A model generated the notes under the pieces. That model saw only the letters and a program-made list of their open reading frames with translations. It had not been told where the DNA came from and did not search any database. Shown piece by piece: positions 17,675-28,492 of a DNA stretch of 41,997 nt. Numbering within the stretch: the first letter of the stretch is position 1; the number at the start of each line of letters is the position of its first letter. The position numbers and the translations under genes were made by a program. The DNA lies in NCBI GenBank assembly GCA_003566455.1, contig PXDF01000165.1:1-41997 (forward strand), in the 5' to 3' direction. The stretch comes from Desulfonatronovibrio sp. (GTDB lineage Bacteria; Desulfobacterota; Desulfovibrionia; Desulfovibrionales; Desulfonatronovibrionaceae).

Positions 17675-18445
17675 ATGAAAAAGGAAAATATACTTACCCA
17701 GAGAATCAGCCAGGCCGTGAAGGGCGGGCGCAGGGCTCTGATTCCCTTTGTTCCAGCAGGTTTTCCGGATAAGGATGTGTTCTGGGATATAATAATGGAG
17801 CTGGACAGATCCGGGGCGGACATAATTGAAATCGGGGTTCCTTTTTCAGACCCTGTGGCTGACGGGCCGGTGGTGGAAAATGCGTCCATCAGATGCCTTG
17901 AGCAGGGGATTGGCCTTGCCTGGATAATGGAGGGGCTTTCTCAAGTCAGAGAAAAAATCGAGGCAGGCATTGTGCTCATGGGATATTTTAATCCCTTTTT
18001 GCAGTACGGTCTGGAAAAGCTGGCAACACGAGCCGAAGAAGCCGGCGTAAACGGACTGATCATTCCTGATCTTATCCTGGAGGAGGCAGGTCCTCATCTG
18101 AAGCTGCTGGAAACTCACGGGCTGTCTTTTGTGCCGCTGGTTGGGCTGAACACTCCAAAAAGACGCATGGCTGAATACTCTGAATTAGGCCCGGCTTTTG
18201 TCTATCTGGTATCAGTGCTGGGCATTACCGGGACAAAGGTCAGCGCCGGCCAGTTATTAAGAACAAAGCTGCAGGAGGTGAAGGATGTATTCTCCTGTCC
18301 TGTTGCCCTTGGCTTCGGCCTGAGTTCCAGGGATCAACTGGATTCAACGGCTGATCTGGTGGACGCGGTGGTGTTCGGCAGTGCTCTGATTCAGCACCTT
18401 GATTCCGGAAAAAAAGCAGGTGATTTCATGAAGGGCTGGAACTGA
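17675..18445 (+). CDS. trpA: Tryptophan synthase alpha subunit
   Basis: LIPFVPAGFPDKD; IIEIGVPFSDPVADGPVVENASIR; LGFGLSSRDQL. Confidence 0.95.
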   Translation: MKKENILTQRISQAVKGGRRALIPFVPAGFPDKDVFWDIIMELDRSGADIIEIGVPFSDPVADGPVVENASIRCLEQGIGLAWIMEGLSQVREKIEAGIVLMGYFNPFLQYGLEKLATRAEEAGVNGLIIPDLILEEAGPHLKLLETHGLSFVPLVGLNTPKRRMAEYSELGPAFVYLVSVLGITGTKVSAGQLLRTKLQEVKDVFSCPVALGFGLSSRDQLDSTADLVDAVVFGSALIQHLDSGKKAGDFMKGWN

Positions 18446-18618
18446 AAAATTAAATTAAAAAAACTTTTGAAAATTTGTGCTACAAGAATATGATTATCTC
18501 AGGGTTGATTTTTTTGCGGTTCAGGGGCTTGTTTTCTGCCTGCAGGTATGAACTTCAGATTTATTAACGGCGCTGATTTGTTCAGCAGAGAAACTCCACT
18601 GCATTACAGAGTGAAAAA

Positions 18619-18651
18619 AAGCCCCGGATGACAGACAGCAGTCCGGGGCTT
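18619..18651 (-). terminator. Intrinsic terminator of rpmB (minus strand)
   Basis: AAGCCCCGGA(18619-18628)/TCCGGGGCTT(18642-18651); A7 on the plus side (18614-18620) gives a T7 tail when read from the minus strand. Confidence 0.87.
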
Positions 18652-18676
18652 GAAATTCCTGACAATAATAAATTGT

Positions 18677-18877
18677 TCAGCTTATGGTGGGCTTTGCAAC
18701 CGAGCCTGAACGCAGGCATCTGGTACACACATCAATTCTTTTAACCCTGCCCAGGCTGTCCCGGGATCTGACCCTCTGGAGATTGGGCAGAAATCTTCTT
18801 TTGTTCCGGTTGTTGGCGTGACTGACATTATTGCCCACCTGGGGTTTTTTCCCACAAATCTCGCATTCCCTGCTCAT
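18677..18877 (-). CDS. rpmB: 50S ribosomal protein L28
   Basis: [37 protein letters not shown]. Confidence 0.95.
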   Translation of the reverse strand: MSRECEICGKKPQVGNNVSHANNRNKRRFLPNLQRVRSRDSLGRVKRIDVCTRCLRSGSVAKPTIS

Positions 18878-19042
18878 ATAAAAATCCCTCCTGATCTATG
18901 CATATCAAGCCTTCCAGGCTTATGCGCCTTAAAGTTCAGCCAAAACAAAAGGAATTTCTATCCTGAAATTAATAAAATGGCAAGAGTAAAAATCTTGACA
19001 ATAACCTGGATTACAAGCTAGTGAGTTTTTCTGGGATTAACT

Positions 19043-19570
19043 ATGCATTATCGTTGGCTGCCCATATCAGATATCCCGGTCCAAGGCCGGGAATTTTATT
19101 TTACAGGTGAGCAGGAGTGGCTTGCCATTTGCGCGGAAAATAACCTTGATTATGAAATATCCCAGGGCATGACAGCAGAACTGGGTGTATTTCCGCAGAA
19201 GCACGGAGTATATCTCAAAGGGTCCATTAAGGGCCGGGTTAATTCTCCCTGTTGCCGATGTCTTGAGCCGGGTGTTGTCAATATTGATCATCAGTTTGAA
19301 TTGTTTGAAGATTTTGAAGAAACTCAGGCCGAACAGACAGGCGCGGGTATCCTCAAGTTTGAAAACAGCCAGTGGATGATTAATATTCGACAGGTGATAA
19401 GTGAACAACTGCAGCTGGCCATGCCTGACAAGATTCTCTGCGGCAGTGAATGCCTGGGACTGTGTCCGGTTTGTGGAGAAAATATGAACAAAGGTCTCTG
19501 CAGGTGCGGGTCAGTATCCGGCGATCCCAGGCTGGCTGTGTTCAGGCAATTAAAAATAAAAAATAAATAA
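19043..19570 (+). CDS. DUF177 (YceD-like) protein
   Basis: C-terminal CGSECLGLCPVCGENMNKGLCRC; immediately upstream of rpmF. Confidence 0.88.
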   Translation: MHYRWLPISDIPVQGREFYFTGEQEWLAICAENNLDYEISQGMTAELGVFPQKHGVYLKGSIKGRVNSPCCRCLEPGVVNIDHQFELFEDFEETQAEQTGAGILKFENSQWMINIRQVISEQLQLAMPDKILCGSECLGLCPVCGENMNKGLCRCGSVSGDPRLAVFRQLKIKNK

Positions 19571-19582
19571 TGAGGTAAAGAA

Positions 19583-19771
19583 ATGGCATTACCCAAAAAG
19601 AAGACTTCCAAATCCAAAAAAGGGATGCGCAGGGCTCACGACCGCATTCCCACACCAAATTTTATCTATTGCGAGTGTGGAGAAGCCACCCTTCCCCATC
19701 GTGTCTGTCCTGACTGCGGGATATACAAAGGACGCCAGTATTTAAGGCCACAGCAGGATGCAGCCAGCTAA
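19583..19771 (+). CDS. rpmF: 50S ribosomal protein L32
   Basis: MALPKKKTSKSKKGMRRAHD...CGEATLPHRVCPDCGIYKGRQYL. Confidence 0.95.
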   Translation: MALPKKKTSKSKKGMRRAHDRIPTPNFIYCECGEATLPHRVCPDCGIYKGRQYLRPQQDAAS

Positions 19772-20813
19772 ACCCCGGATCGCGGTTGACGCCATGGGCG
19801 GAGACTTTGGTCCGGAGGTTGTTGTTCCGGGAGCTCTGGCAGCAGCCAGAAAGGACAACCTGGGGCTGATCCTGGTGGGCAATGAGGAAATGATAGAAAA
19901 GAGCCTGTCCGGCCGGAAACATCAAGGCATTGACCTTGAAATCGTTCACGCGTCAGAAGTAGTTGAAATGTCGGAAAAGCCTTCTGATGTTCTGCGAAAG
20001 AAAAAAAACTCATCCATACAGGTTGCCTTCAAACTGATCCGGGAGGGCAGAGGTCATGGAGTAGTCAGCGCGGGCAATTCAGGCGCCACCCTGGGTTGTG
20101 GAATGTTCACACTGGGCCGGATTAAGGGTGTTGAGCGTCCGGCCCTGGCATCAATCCTGCCTTCTGAAAAAGGACCGCTGATACTTATTGATGTCGGAGC
20201 CAACGTGGAATGCAAGCCTTATCAGCTGGTTCAGTTCGGGCTGATGGCGGAAGTTTTCGCCAGAAGCGTACTCCATGTTGAAAGGCCAAAAGTAGGCGTA
20301 TTGACCATTGGGGAAGAGGACGATAAAGGCAACAACCTGGTCAGAGAAACAGTCAAGCTCTTCAAGATGTCGTCCATGAATTTTGTGGGTAATATTGAGG
20401 GGCGGGATTTTTTTACCGGAAAGGCCGACATCATTGTCTGTGATGGCTTTGTAGGTAATGTTTCCTTGAAGCTTATGGAAGGGCTGGCCATTTCTCTTAC
20501 CAAAATACTCAAGGAAGAGGTTAATAAGAGCTGGCTTGCCCGGCTGGGCTTTCTTCTGGGAATAAGGGCTCTGAAAAGATTCGGCCGGCGCATTGACTAC
20601 GCTGAATACGGAGGGGCTCCGCTTCTGGGCCTCAATGGAATCGGGATAGTCTGTCATGGCTCATCCAATTCCAAGGCCATTACCAACGCCGTACTGATGG
20701 CTGGAGAATTCATCAGAAATGGAGCCAATCAGCTCCTCATAGACGGACTGGGCGCCAACAGAGAGATCAGCATTTTCGGCAAAAAAGCCCTGCCCAGATC
20801 GATGCCCAGATGA
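19758..20813 (+). CDS. plsX: Phosphate acyltransferase PlsX
   Basis: IAVDAMGGDFGPEVVVPGAL; VSAGNSGATLGCG; ALASILPSEKGPLILIDVGAN. Overlaps rpmF by 14 nt. Confidence 0.95.
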   Translation: MQPAKPRIAVDAMGGDFGPEVVVPGALAAARKDNLGLILVGNEEMIEKSLSGRKHQGIDLEIVHASEVVEMSEKPSDVLRKKKNSSIQVAFKLIREGRGHGVVSAGNSGATLGCGMFTLGRIKGVERPALASILPSEKGPLILIDVGANVECKPYQLVQFGLMAEVFARSVLHVERPKVGVLTIGEEDDKGNNLVRETVKLFKMSSMNFVGNIEGRDFFTGKADIIVCDGFVGNVSLKLMEGLAISLTKILKEEVNKSWLARLGFLLGIRALKRFGRRIDYAEYGGAPLLGLNGIGIVCHGSSNSKAITNAVLMAGEFIRNGANQLLIDGLGANREISIFGKKALPRSMPR

Positions 20814-20894
20814 CTACTTTTTTCTTGTTGCAGAAACTAACATTTCAGAATGATCTGTCTTTGATATAACCGGACCCTGAAAGATCTTTGCCAA

Positions 20895-21890
20895 ATGAAA
20901 AACAGCACCTATATAGCAGGATTCAGCTTTTACGTACCTGACACAATACTGACCAACCAGGACCTTGAGAAAAAGGTCGATACCAATGATGAATGGATTG
21001 TTTCCAGAACCGGCATCAGGCAGAGACATATTGTAAACAGTCAGGCCTGTTCCGACCTTGCTTATGAAGCATGTCTCAAGACTCTTGAAAGATCCAGCCT
21101 CATGCCCGGTGATATTACCCACATAATAACCGCCACCTTCACTCCTGACGCCTACGTTCCCAATGCTGCCTGCATTATCATGGAAAAACTGGGCATAAGG
21201 GGGATTCCGGCCCTGGATGTCAATGCAGCCTGTACAGGTTTTATCTACGGCATTGAACTGGCCAGGGGCTTATGCGTTCTTTGGCCCGGCTCAAAGGTGT
21301 TGCTTGTGGCCTCTGAAGTTGTTACTTCAAGAATCAATTTTAAAGACAGATCCACTGCCGTGCTTTTCGGAGACGGGGCAGGGGCCTGCGTGATTTCCGG
21401 CGAATCTTTTGACCACAACGCGTCTGCAGGATATATTCGGGACGTGCTGCTTAAGGCTGATGGCTCATTAGGCGGCCTGCTCACCGTAAAGGGCGGGGGA
21501 TCAGCATATCCCCTGGTTCCCGGACAGAAAGCAGATGATGATTTTTTCGTACAGATGGAAGGCCGTGAGGTATTCAAGCACGCAGTCAGGTCCATGAAAA
21601 ATATCTCCCAGGACATCCTTGAAAGAAATAATATTGTCGCGGAGGACATTGACCTGTTCATTCCTCACCAGGCCAATATCAGAATCATTGAATCCCTGGC
21701 CAAATCAATGTTGATCAGTAATGATAAGATTTTTGTCAATGTCCAGGAATACGGCAATACATCCGCGGCATCTGTTCCCATTGCTCTGGCCGACGCGTGG
21801 GAAAAGGGCAGGGTCAAGCCCGGGTATCTGGTGCTGCTGGTGGCTTTTGGCGGAGGGTTTACATGGGGAGCCGCCCTGATCCAGTTTTGA
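20895..21890 (+). CDS. fabH: Beta-ketoacyl-ACP synthase III
   Basis: WIVSRTGIRQRHI; LDVNAACTGFIYGIELA; FIPHQANIRIIES; YGNTSAASVPIAL. Confidence 0.95.
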   Translation: MKNSTYIAGFSFYVPDTILTNQDLEKKVDTNDEWIVSRTGIRQRHIVNSQACSDLAYEACLKTLERSSLMPGDITHIITATFTPDAYVPNAACIIMEKLGIRGIPALDVNAACTGFIYGIELARGLCVLWPGSKVLLVASEVVTSRINFKDRSTAVLFGDGAGACVISGESFDHNASAGYIRDVLLKADGSLGGLLTVKGGGSAYPLVPGQKADDDFFVQMEGREVFKHAVRSMKNISQDILERNNIVAEDIDLFIPHQANIRIIESLAKSMLISNDKIFVNVQEYGNTSAASVPIALADAWEKGRVKPGYLVLLVAFGGGFTWGAALIQF

Positions 21891-21981
21891 CAGGGCCGGT
21901 AAAATAAATGTTTCGCAATCAAAGGCAATAAAAGCGCCCCACAGGGCAGAAGTCTTTTTATCAACTCTCAAGGAGATTACC

Positions 21982-22725
21982 ATGCCTGACCTAATCAAAA
22001 CAGCCCTTATCACCGGCGGCTCCCGGGGCATTGGCCGGGCCTGCGCCATACGCCTGGCCAAGTCAGGATACCAGGTTTTTGTCACCTATGTCAGCAGACC
22101 CGAACCAGCCTTTGAGACCTGTAAAATTATTGAAGAAGCTGGAGGCCAAGCTTCCTCCTTTGCCCTTGATATTGGAGACCATCAGGCCATAGTTGACTTT
22201 TTCAAAGAAAAGATAAAAGACCGGGTATTCCTCAGTGTGCTGGTGAACAACGCCGGCAGCACAATGGACGGTCTTCTGGTCAGGATGGGTCAAGAACAAT
22301 GGGAAAAGGTGCTCAGGGTCAACCTGAGCGGTTCTTTCTTCTGCCTGCAGCAGGCCGCTAAAATAATGATGCGTCAGAAAACCGGAAGGATTATAAACAT
22401 CACTTCTGTGACGGCTCAGTCAGGCAACCCCGGCCAGGCCAATTATACAGCGGCCAAGGCCGGACTTATGGGGTTAACCAGAACAGCGGCATTGGAGCTG
22501 GCCCCCAGGAATATTACTGTAAACGCTGTAGCGCCTGGATTTATTGAAACCGATATGACCGCCGCTCTGAACCAGGAAGTCCGGGAAAGATACCTGGAAA
22601 TGATTCCTTTGAAAAGATTCGGGTATCCGGAAGATGTGGCGGAATCAGTCGCCTTTCTGGCTTCACCCGGTGGGGCCTACATTACAGGGCAGATCCTGGG
22701 AGTCAATGGCGGTATGTACATGTAG
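21982..22725 (+). CDS. fabG: 3-oxoacyl-ACP reductase
   Basis: ALITGGSRGIGRACAIRLA; VLVNNAGSTMDGLLVRM; NYTAAKAGLMGLTRTAALELA. Confidence 0.94.
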   Translation: MPDLIKTALITGGSRGIGRACAIRLAKSGYQVFVTYVSRPEPAFETCKIIEEAGGQASSFALDIGDHQAIVDFFKEKIKDRVFLSVLVNNAGSTMDGLLVRMGQEQWEKVLRVNLSGSFFCLQQAAKIMMRQKTGRIINITSVTAQSGNPGQANYTAAKAGLMGLTRTAALELAPRNITVNAVAPGFIETDMTAALNQEVRERYLEMIPLKRFGYPEDVAESVAFLASPGGAYITGQILGVNGGMYM

Positions 22726-22871
22726 CCGTTCCAGCAGGCCGGCTTTATTTTTTTTGATGTGTGTTTAGGGATGCGGCCGCTCAGCAGCCCGCGGTTCTGT
22801 CATCCGGTAACAGATAAAAGACATTTGAACAGTAAATAACAGGATAATCAATAATTTGAAGGAGAAATGAA

Positions 22872-23102
22872 ATGTCCGTAGATCAGAGAGTAAAGGAAAT
22901 CGTTGTTGAGCAGCTTGGTATTTCCGCTGATGAGGTAAAAGGCGAATCAAAGTTTGTTGAAGACCTGGGCGCTGACTCCCTGGACCTGACAGAACTGATC
23001 ATGGCCATGGAAGAGGAATTTGATGTTGAGATTGATGACGACAAGGCACAGGAAATTCTCACTGTCCAGGCTGCTATTGATTTTATTAAGGCTAATCAGT
23101 AG
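22872..23102 (+). CDS. acpP: Acyl carrier protein
   Basis: [51 protein letters not shown]. Confidence 0.97.
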   Translation: MSVDQRVKEIVVEQLGISADEVKGESKFVEDLGADSLDLTELIMAMEEEFDVEIDDDKAQEILTVQAAIDFIKANQ

Positions 23103-23157
23103 GCGTTTATTTTCATAAGCGGGCCCTTGAAAATTTTCCAATTGCCGCGTCGCTTCT

Positions 23158-23223
23158 CCGGCACCCACTTGAGATGTCAATAATTATGTAAAATAGAACA
23201 GCATCAACTCAAGTGAGTGCCGG
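23158..23223. repeat. Inverted repeat (16-bp arms, one mismatch, 34-nt AT-rich centre), MITE/REP-like
   Basis: CCGGCACCCACTTGAG(23158-23173) / CTCAAGTGAGTGCCGG(23208-23223); weaker symmetry extends outward (TTGAAAATTTTCCAA ... TTTGGAATCTTTGAA). Confidence 0.8.
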
Positions 23224-23469
23224 ACATTTGGAATCTTTGAACTTCACGCGTTTCACATGATCCAGTAAGGAGTTTACAGTCTGATAAGCCGGCGTTGTTC
23301 AGGATTAAAGGGTGTGTACTTCGTGTCCCCTGAAATATCTGTCCCTTAATGTTCACCAGGCATTCATTCAGTGAGCCCGGATGCCGGTCTCTTTCTGAAC
23401 AGCATGCTGTAAACAGGCTTTGTTGAGAACCTTAAACAGATATTTCAAACCATACACCTAATTACTTAA

Positions 23470-24720
23470 ATGGATACTCCTATGCCCAGAGTAGTTGTTA
23501 CAGGGCTTTCAGCCATAACACCCATTGGCAATGATCTGGAAACCAGCTGGCGAGCCCTTTTGGCGGGGAAAAGCGGTGTGGACAGGCTTACTCGCTTTGA
23601 CTGCTCTGAGTACGCCACAAGAATAGCCGCCGAGGTCAAGGATTTTGATCCGACCCTCTTCATGAGCGTAAAGGAAGCCAGGCGTATGGACAGGTTTTGT
23701 CATTTTGCCGTGGCCTCCGCAAAGATGCTTATGCAGGACTCGGGACTTGCAGATGATCCCATGGACATGACCCAGTGCGGCGCGCTTGTTGGATGCGGCC
23801 TCGGCGGGCTGGAAACCATTGAGGAATTCCATACCAGGCTGATGAAGTCCGGTCCAAAAAAAGTATCTCCTTTTTATATCCCGCTGCTCATTGCCAATAT
23901 GGCTGCTGGTCAGATATCCATTGCCACCGGGGCCAAAGGGCCCAACCTGGCCACCACATCGGCCTGCGCTTCAGGTCTGCATGGGATTGGTTATGCCTAT
24001 TCCGACATAAGGCTTGGACGAATCAGGGCCATGATAGCCGGTGGTGTCGAATCCACCATCACACCCATGGCTGTGTCCGGTTTCAACGCCATGAAGGCTC
24101 TGTCCATCAGCAATGAATTTCCTGAAAAGGCCAGCCGTCCGTTTGATCTTGACCGAAACGGCTTTGTAATCGGCGAAGGAAGCGGACTGCTTTTACTGGA
24201 ATCTCTGGACAGCGCTCTGGAAAGAGGCGCAAGAATATACGCTGAGGTGGCTGGATTCGGCGCTTCAGCAGACGCTTTCCACATGACGGCTCCTGATGAG
24301 TCCGGGGAGGGAATGGCTCTGGCCATGAGACAGGCCCTGAAGGAGGCCAATGTGTCTCCTGAACAGGTCGATCATATTAACGCCCATGGAACATCCACCC
24401 AACTTAACGACGTGTGTGAAACCCGGGCCATAAAGGAAGTTTTTGGCAGGCATGCCTATGATATGCTCCTTACTGCCAACAAATCAATGATTGGACATAC
24501 TCTGGGTGCTGCCGGAGGCATTGAAGGGGTTTTCAGCGTTCTGAGCATTTACAATTCCAGGATTCCGGGATCAATCAATCTGGACACTCCTGATCCTGAA
24601 TGTGACCTGGATTACTGCTCTTATGGAAGCGTGTCCAGGCAGATCAGTTACGCCCTCTGCAATTCCTTTGGCTTCGGCGGAACCAACGCCTCAATTCTGT
24701 TCAAGAAATTCGAAGATTAA
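23470..24720 (+). CDS. fabF: Beta-ketoacyl-ACP synthase II
   Basis: [75 protein letters not shown]. Confidence 0.95.
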   Translation: MDTPMPRVVVTGLSAITPIGNDLETSWRALLAGKSGVDRLTRFDCSEYATRIAAEVKDFDPTLFMSVKEARRMDRFCHFAVASAKMLMQDSGLADDPMDMTQCGALVGCGLGGLETIEEFHTRLMKSGPKKVSPFYIPLLIANMAAGQISIATGAKGPNLATTSACASGLHGIGYAYSDIRLGRIRAMIAGGVESTITPMAVSGFNAMKALSISNEFPEKASRPFDLDRNGFVIGEGSGLLLLESLDSALERGARIYAEVAGFGASADAFHMTAPDESGEGMALAMRQALKEANVSPEQVDHINAHGTSTQLNDVCETRAIKEVFGRHAYDMLLTANKSMIGHTLGAAGGIEGVFSVLSIYNSRIPGSINLDTPDPECDLDYCSYGSVSRQISYALCNSFGFGGTNASILFKKFED

Positions 24721-24751
24721 CCATAAATCATTTCCCAGGATAAATAAGATT

Positions 24752-25996
24752 ATGAATATGCAGGAACTCAAAGACCAGGACCCAAAGGTTGCCCGGGCCA
24801 TTGAGCTTGAAGAGCAGAGGCAGCTTGCCAAGCTGGAGCTTATTGCCTCTGAAAATTTTACTTCCCTGGCTGTTCGGCAGGCCATGGGGAGCGTTATGAC
24901 CCACAAATACGCTGAAGGCTATCCCGGCAAGAGATATTACGGGGGATGCGAGTTTGTGGATCTGGCCGAGGATCTGGCCAGAGACAGGGCCAAAGAACTG
25001 TTCGGGGCTCAATATGCCAATGTCCAGCCTCATTCAGGGTCTCAGGCCAATATGGGAGTTTACTTCGGCGCTTTAAACCCCGGTGACACCATTCTGGGGA
25101 TGGATCTTTCCCACGGGGGACATCTGACCCACGGCAGTCCTGTCAATTTTTCAGGCAGGCTTTATAATATTGTTTTCTATGGCGTGGAAAAGGAAACAGG
25201 CCTTATTGACTATGACCAGGTTGAAGCCAGGGCCCTTGAACACAGACCGTCTCTGATCATTGCCGGGGCAAGCGCTTATCCTCGGGTCATAGATTTCAGG
25301 CGGTTCAGGGAAATCGCGGATAAGGCAGGGGCCAGACTCATGGTGGACATGGCTCATATTGCCGGGCTGATCGCGGCTGATCTTCATCCTTCGCCCGTAG
25401 ACCACGCTCACTTTATCACAACCACCACCCATAAGACCCTGAGAGGTCCCAGGGGGGGGATGATCCTTAGTTCCCAGGAATTCGGCAAGACTCTCAACTC
25501 CCAGATTTTCCCGGGAATCCAGGGCGGACCCCTGATGCATGTCATAGCGGCCAAGGCTGTGGCCTTTGGAGAGGCATTGAAGCCTGAATTCGCAAAGTAC
25601 CAGAAAACAGTCATTGAAAACGCCGTGAAAATGGCGGAATTTCTGACCCGGGCCGGATACAGCCTGGTGTCAGGAGGCACGGACAATCACCTGATACTTA
25701 TCGATCTGACCAATAAAAATATTACCGGCAAGGATGCTGAAATTGCCCTGGATAAAGCAGGGATTACAGTCAACAAGAATACTGTGCCCTTTGAAACCAG
25801 GTCGCCCTTTGTCACTTCTGGCATCAGGCTGGGTACACCGGCCCTGACCACCAGGGGAATGAAGCCGGAACACATGGAAAAAATAGTGGCCTGGATAATC
25901 GATGCTGTGGATAATTATGAAAATGACGAGCGCCTCAGGAAAATCAGCCAAGAGGTGGAAAAATTCGCCAGCCGGTTTCCACTGTTTGCCTGGTAA
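24752..25996 (+). CDS. glyA: Serine hydroxymethyltransferase
   Basis: [54 protein letters not shown]. In-frame ATG 24752 preferred over the 24602 start. Confidence 0.95.
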   Translation: MNMQELKDQDPKVARAIELEEQRQLAKLELIASENFTSLAVRQAMGSVMTHKYAEGYPGKRYYGGCEFVDLAEDLARDRAKELFGAQYANVQPHSGSQANMGVYFGALNPGDTILGMDLSHGGHLTHGSPVNFSGRLYNIVFYGVEKETGLIDYDQVEARALEHRPSLIIAGASAYPRVIDFRRFREIADKAGARLMVDMAHIAGLIAADLHPSPVDHAHFITTTTHKTLRGPRGGMILSSQEFGKTLNSQIFPGIQGGPLMHVIAAKAVAFGEALKPEFAKYQKTVIENAVKMAEFLTRAGYSLVSGGTDNHLILIDLTNKNITGKDAEIALDKAGITVNKNTVPFETRSPFVTSGIRLGTPALTTRGMKPEHMEKIVAWIIDAVDNYENDERLRKISQEVEKFASRFPLFAW

Positions 25997-26069
25997 TTTT
26001 CAGACAGAAATCAGAGGCCGCGATTACAGAGATCAGTTACACAGCCGGGAACAGCACTGGGGGTAATGA

Positions 26070-26531
26070 TTGAAGCAGGAAAGGCTTTCCTGGGACGAGT
26101 ACTACATGCGGATCACCCACCTGGTGGCGGAACGCTCCACCTGTATCAGAAGAAAAGTGGGCGCTGTGGCTGTCAAGGACAAACGCATCCTGGCTACCGG
26201 GTACAACGGTTCTCCGGCCGGGCTCAGGCATTGCTCTGATACCGGCTGCATCCGCGATCTGCTGAATATACCTTCAGGCCAGCGTCATGAGCTTTGCCGG
26301 GGGCTGCACGCTGAGCAGAATATCATTGTTCAGGCGGCTGTGCATGGCATAAGCATAACCGGTTCCAGCATCTACTGCACTACCCAGCCCTGCCTGATCT
26401 GCACCAAGATGCTCATAAACTGTAAAGTGGAAAGTATTTATTTTGCCGGCGGATATCCTGATGAACTGGCTCAGGACATGCTCATCGAAGCTGGAATTAA
26501 CTTCAGGTTTCTGCCTCATGAATCAAAGTGA
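26070..26531 (+). CDS. dCMP deaminase (ComEB-like)
   Basis: [67 protein letters not shown]. Apparent TTG start. Confidence 0.92.
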   Translation: MKQERLSWDEYYMRITHLVAERSTCIRRKVGAVAVKDKRILATGYNGSPAGLRHCSDTGCIRDLLNIPSGQRHELCRGLHAEQNIIVQAAVHGISITGSSIYCTTQPCLICTKMLINCKVESIYFAGGYPDELAQDMLIEAGINFRFLPHESK

Positions 26532-27648
26532 TCTGATGATAAAGGCCGTCTCTCTGGCGGAAAAAGGAAAGGGAAAAACCTGTCCCAACCCCTGCGTGGG
26601 CGCTTTGATTGTTGCCGGAGATGAAATTGTGGGCCGGGGATATCACAGGGCTTTTGGAGAAAATCACGCTGAAGTTGAAGCCATTAACGACGCTCTTTCC
26701 AGAAACCATGACCTTGCCCTGTGCACCCTTTATGTAACCATGGAGCCATGCAATCATCACGGAAAAACCCCTCCATGCACAAAGGCCATTCTGGATTCAG
26801 GCATTAAAGAAGTGGTCATCGGGGCCATGGATCCCAACACAAGCGTTTCCGGAAACGGAGCAGGCTTTTTAAAAAATGCCGGCGTCAGGGTAACAACCGG
26901 GATTGAAGAACAGAAATGTCTGGACCTTATTGCTGACTTCTTGGTCTGGCAACAGACTTCCAGGTCCTATGTGTACCTTAAAATGGCATCTACACTGGAC
27001 GGAAGAATCGCCACCAGGGAAAAACATTCCAGGTGGGTAACTTCAGACGCCTCGCGGAAAAAAGTCCATGAGCTGCGTTCCATTGTGGGCGCAATCATTA
27101 TCGGTGCCAACACCTTTTATCAGGATAACCCGAAGCTTACCTGCCGGGGTTTTGAAAAAGCCCGTCAACCCCTGAGCGTTATTGTCACTTCAAGGCTTCC
27201 GGAGCCTGACAGTGATTTCCTCCTGCTCAAGCACCGGGCTGATGAGACCATCTTCTGGACTGATCCGGCAACGTCTGCGTCTCAGGCAGCAGAAAGGCTC
27301 AGGGACATGGGGTGTGTGGTGATGGCTCTGGACAGTAACCAGGCCGGCCTTGATCTGAATCAGGGCCTGGTCAGATTGAGGCAGGATAAAAATGTCCATT
27401 ACGCGCTGTGTGAAGGCGGAGGCAGGCTGGGTCTGAGTTTTATTGAGGCGGGCCTGGCCGATGAGATATGGTATTTCGCGGCCATGAAAATCCTGGGAGA
27501 TGAACAGGGCATACCTGTTTTTCACGGACGGGAAACAAAATTGATGAATGAGGCCGTCAACCTGCGTCTGAACCGGTCCCGGATGGTGGGAGATGATCTG
27601 TGGCTCAGACTTTTTCCCAAAGACCGGGCATTGACCGGAAAGCAATAA
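26518..27648 (+). CDS. ribD: Riboflavin biosynthesis deaminase/reductase
   Basis: [62 protein letters not shown] 26518 overlaps the dCMP deaminase gene. Confidence 0.95.
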   Translation: MNQSDLMIKAVSLAEKGKGKTCPNPCVGALIVAGDEIVGRGYHRAFGENHAEVEAINDALSRNHDLALCTLYVTMEPCNHHGKTPPCTKAILDSGIKEVVIGAMDPNTSVSGNGAGFLKNAGVRVTTGIEEQKCLDLIADFLVWQQTSRSYVYLKMASTLDGRIATREKHSRWVTSDASRKKVHELRSIVGAIIIGANTFYQDNPKLTCRGFEKARQPLSVIVTSRLPEPDSDFLLLKHRADETIFWTDPATSASQAAERLRDMGCVVMALDSNQAGLDLNQGLVRLRQDKNVHYALCEGGGRLGLSFIEAGLADEIWYFAAMKILGDEQGIPVFHGRETKLMNEAVNLRLNRSRMVGDDLWLRLFPKDRALTGKQ

Positions 27649-27727
27649 CTTGCAATGATGTTTGTCTGCCGGCCTTTGAAACCGGGAACTCTGTTCAATA
27701 AGGACTTTTTAACCTTTTAAGGGATCC

Positions 27728-28387
27728 ATGTTTACAGGAATTATTCAGTCTGCCGGCACCATATCCGGCCTGGAAAAAAAAGGGGCTGAAACCAGGCTGC
27801 GCATTTCTCCGGCAAAGGCCTTCAAAGATCTGATCTTTGGAGAGAGCATTGCAGTCAACGGAGTCTGTCTGACTGTTGAAAATTTCGGTAAAGACTGGTT
27901 TTATGTTTACGCGTCCGGTCAGACCATGAGCATAACCAATCTTGGCTTTCTGAAGCAAGGGCGCAAGGTCAATCTTGAAAGGGCCTTAACTTTAGGGGAT
28001 CGCCTTGGAGGCCATCTGGTTTCCGGTCACGTGGATTGTCTGGGAAAGGTTACTTTTATTGAAAAAGCCGGCGAATCAGTAATTTACAATGTTTCATTTC
28101 CTGAACAATACTCCAGGCAGGTCATTGATAAGGGGTCTGTGGCTCTTGACGGCATAAGCCTGACCGTTATTGAATGCGGCTCCGGCTTTCTCAGTGTAAA
28201 TATTATTCCAGCCACCCAAAAGGAGACTACGGTGTCTGACTGGACAAAATCAAGCCTGGTTAATATGGAAACTGATCTGATCGGCAAGTACGTGGAAAAA
28301 ATGCTGGGTTCTGTGCTTAAAGACAGAAATGATCAAAAGCCGGAAAACCGGATCACAGGGGATTTTCTCAGGGAACACGGATTTTAG
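27728..28387 (+). CDS. ribE: Riboflavin synthase
   Basis: MFTGIIQSAGTI; SIAVNGVCLTVE; GGHLVSGHVDCLG; VALDGISLTVIE. Confidence 0.94.
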   Translation: MFTGIIQSAGTISGLEKKGAETRLRISPAKAFKDLIFGESIAVNGVCLTVENFGKDWFYVYASGQTMSITNLGFLKQGRKVNLERALTLGDRLGGHLVSGHVDCLGKVTFIEKAGESVIYNVSFPEQYSRQVIDKGSVALDGISLTVIECGSGFLSVNIIPATQKETTVSDWTKSSLVNMETDLIGKYVEKMLGSVLKDRNDQKPENRITGDFLREHGF

Positions 28388-28492
28388 GCTTAACCGGCAA
28401 CAATTATACAAATTTGTCACAATGCATCCAGGGGTCAGGGGTCTGTCCTGAACCAGGGACAAAAAATATTAAACAGGTTATGAGGTTAAATA

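Noticed and set aside
25997-27727. FMN (RFN) riboswitch for the riboflavin genes
   Set aside because: Gaps before the dCMP deaminase gene (73 nt) and ribE (79 nt) are too short and lack recognisable RFN elements; ribD overlaps its upstream gene.
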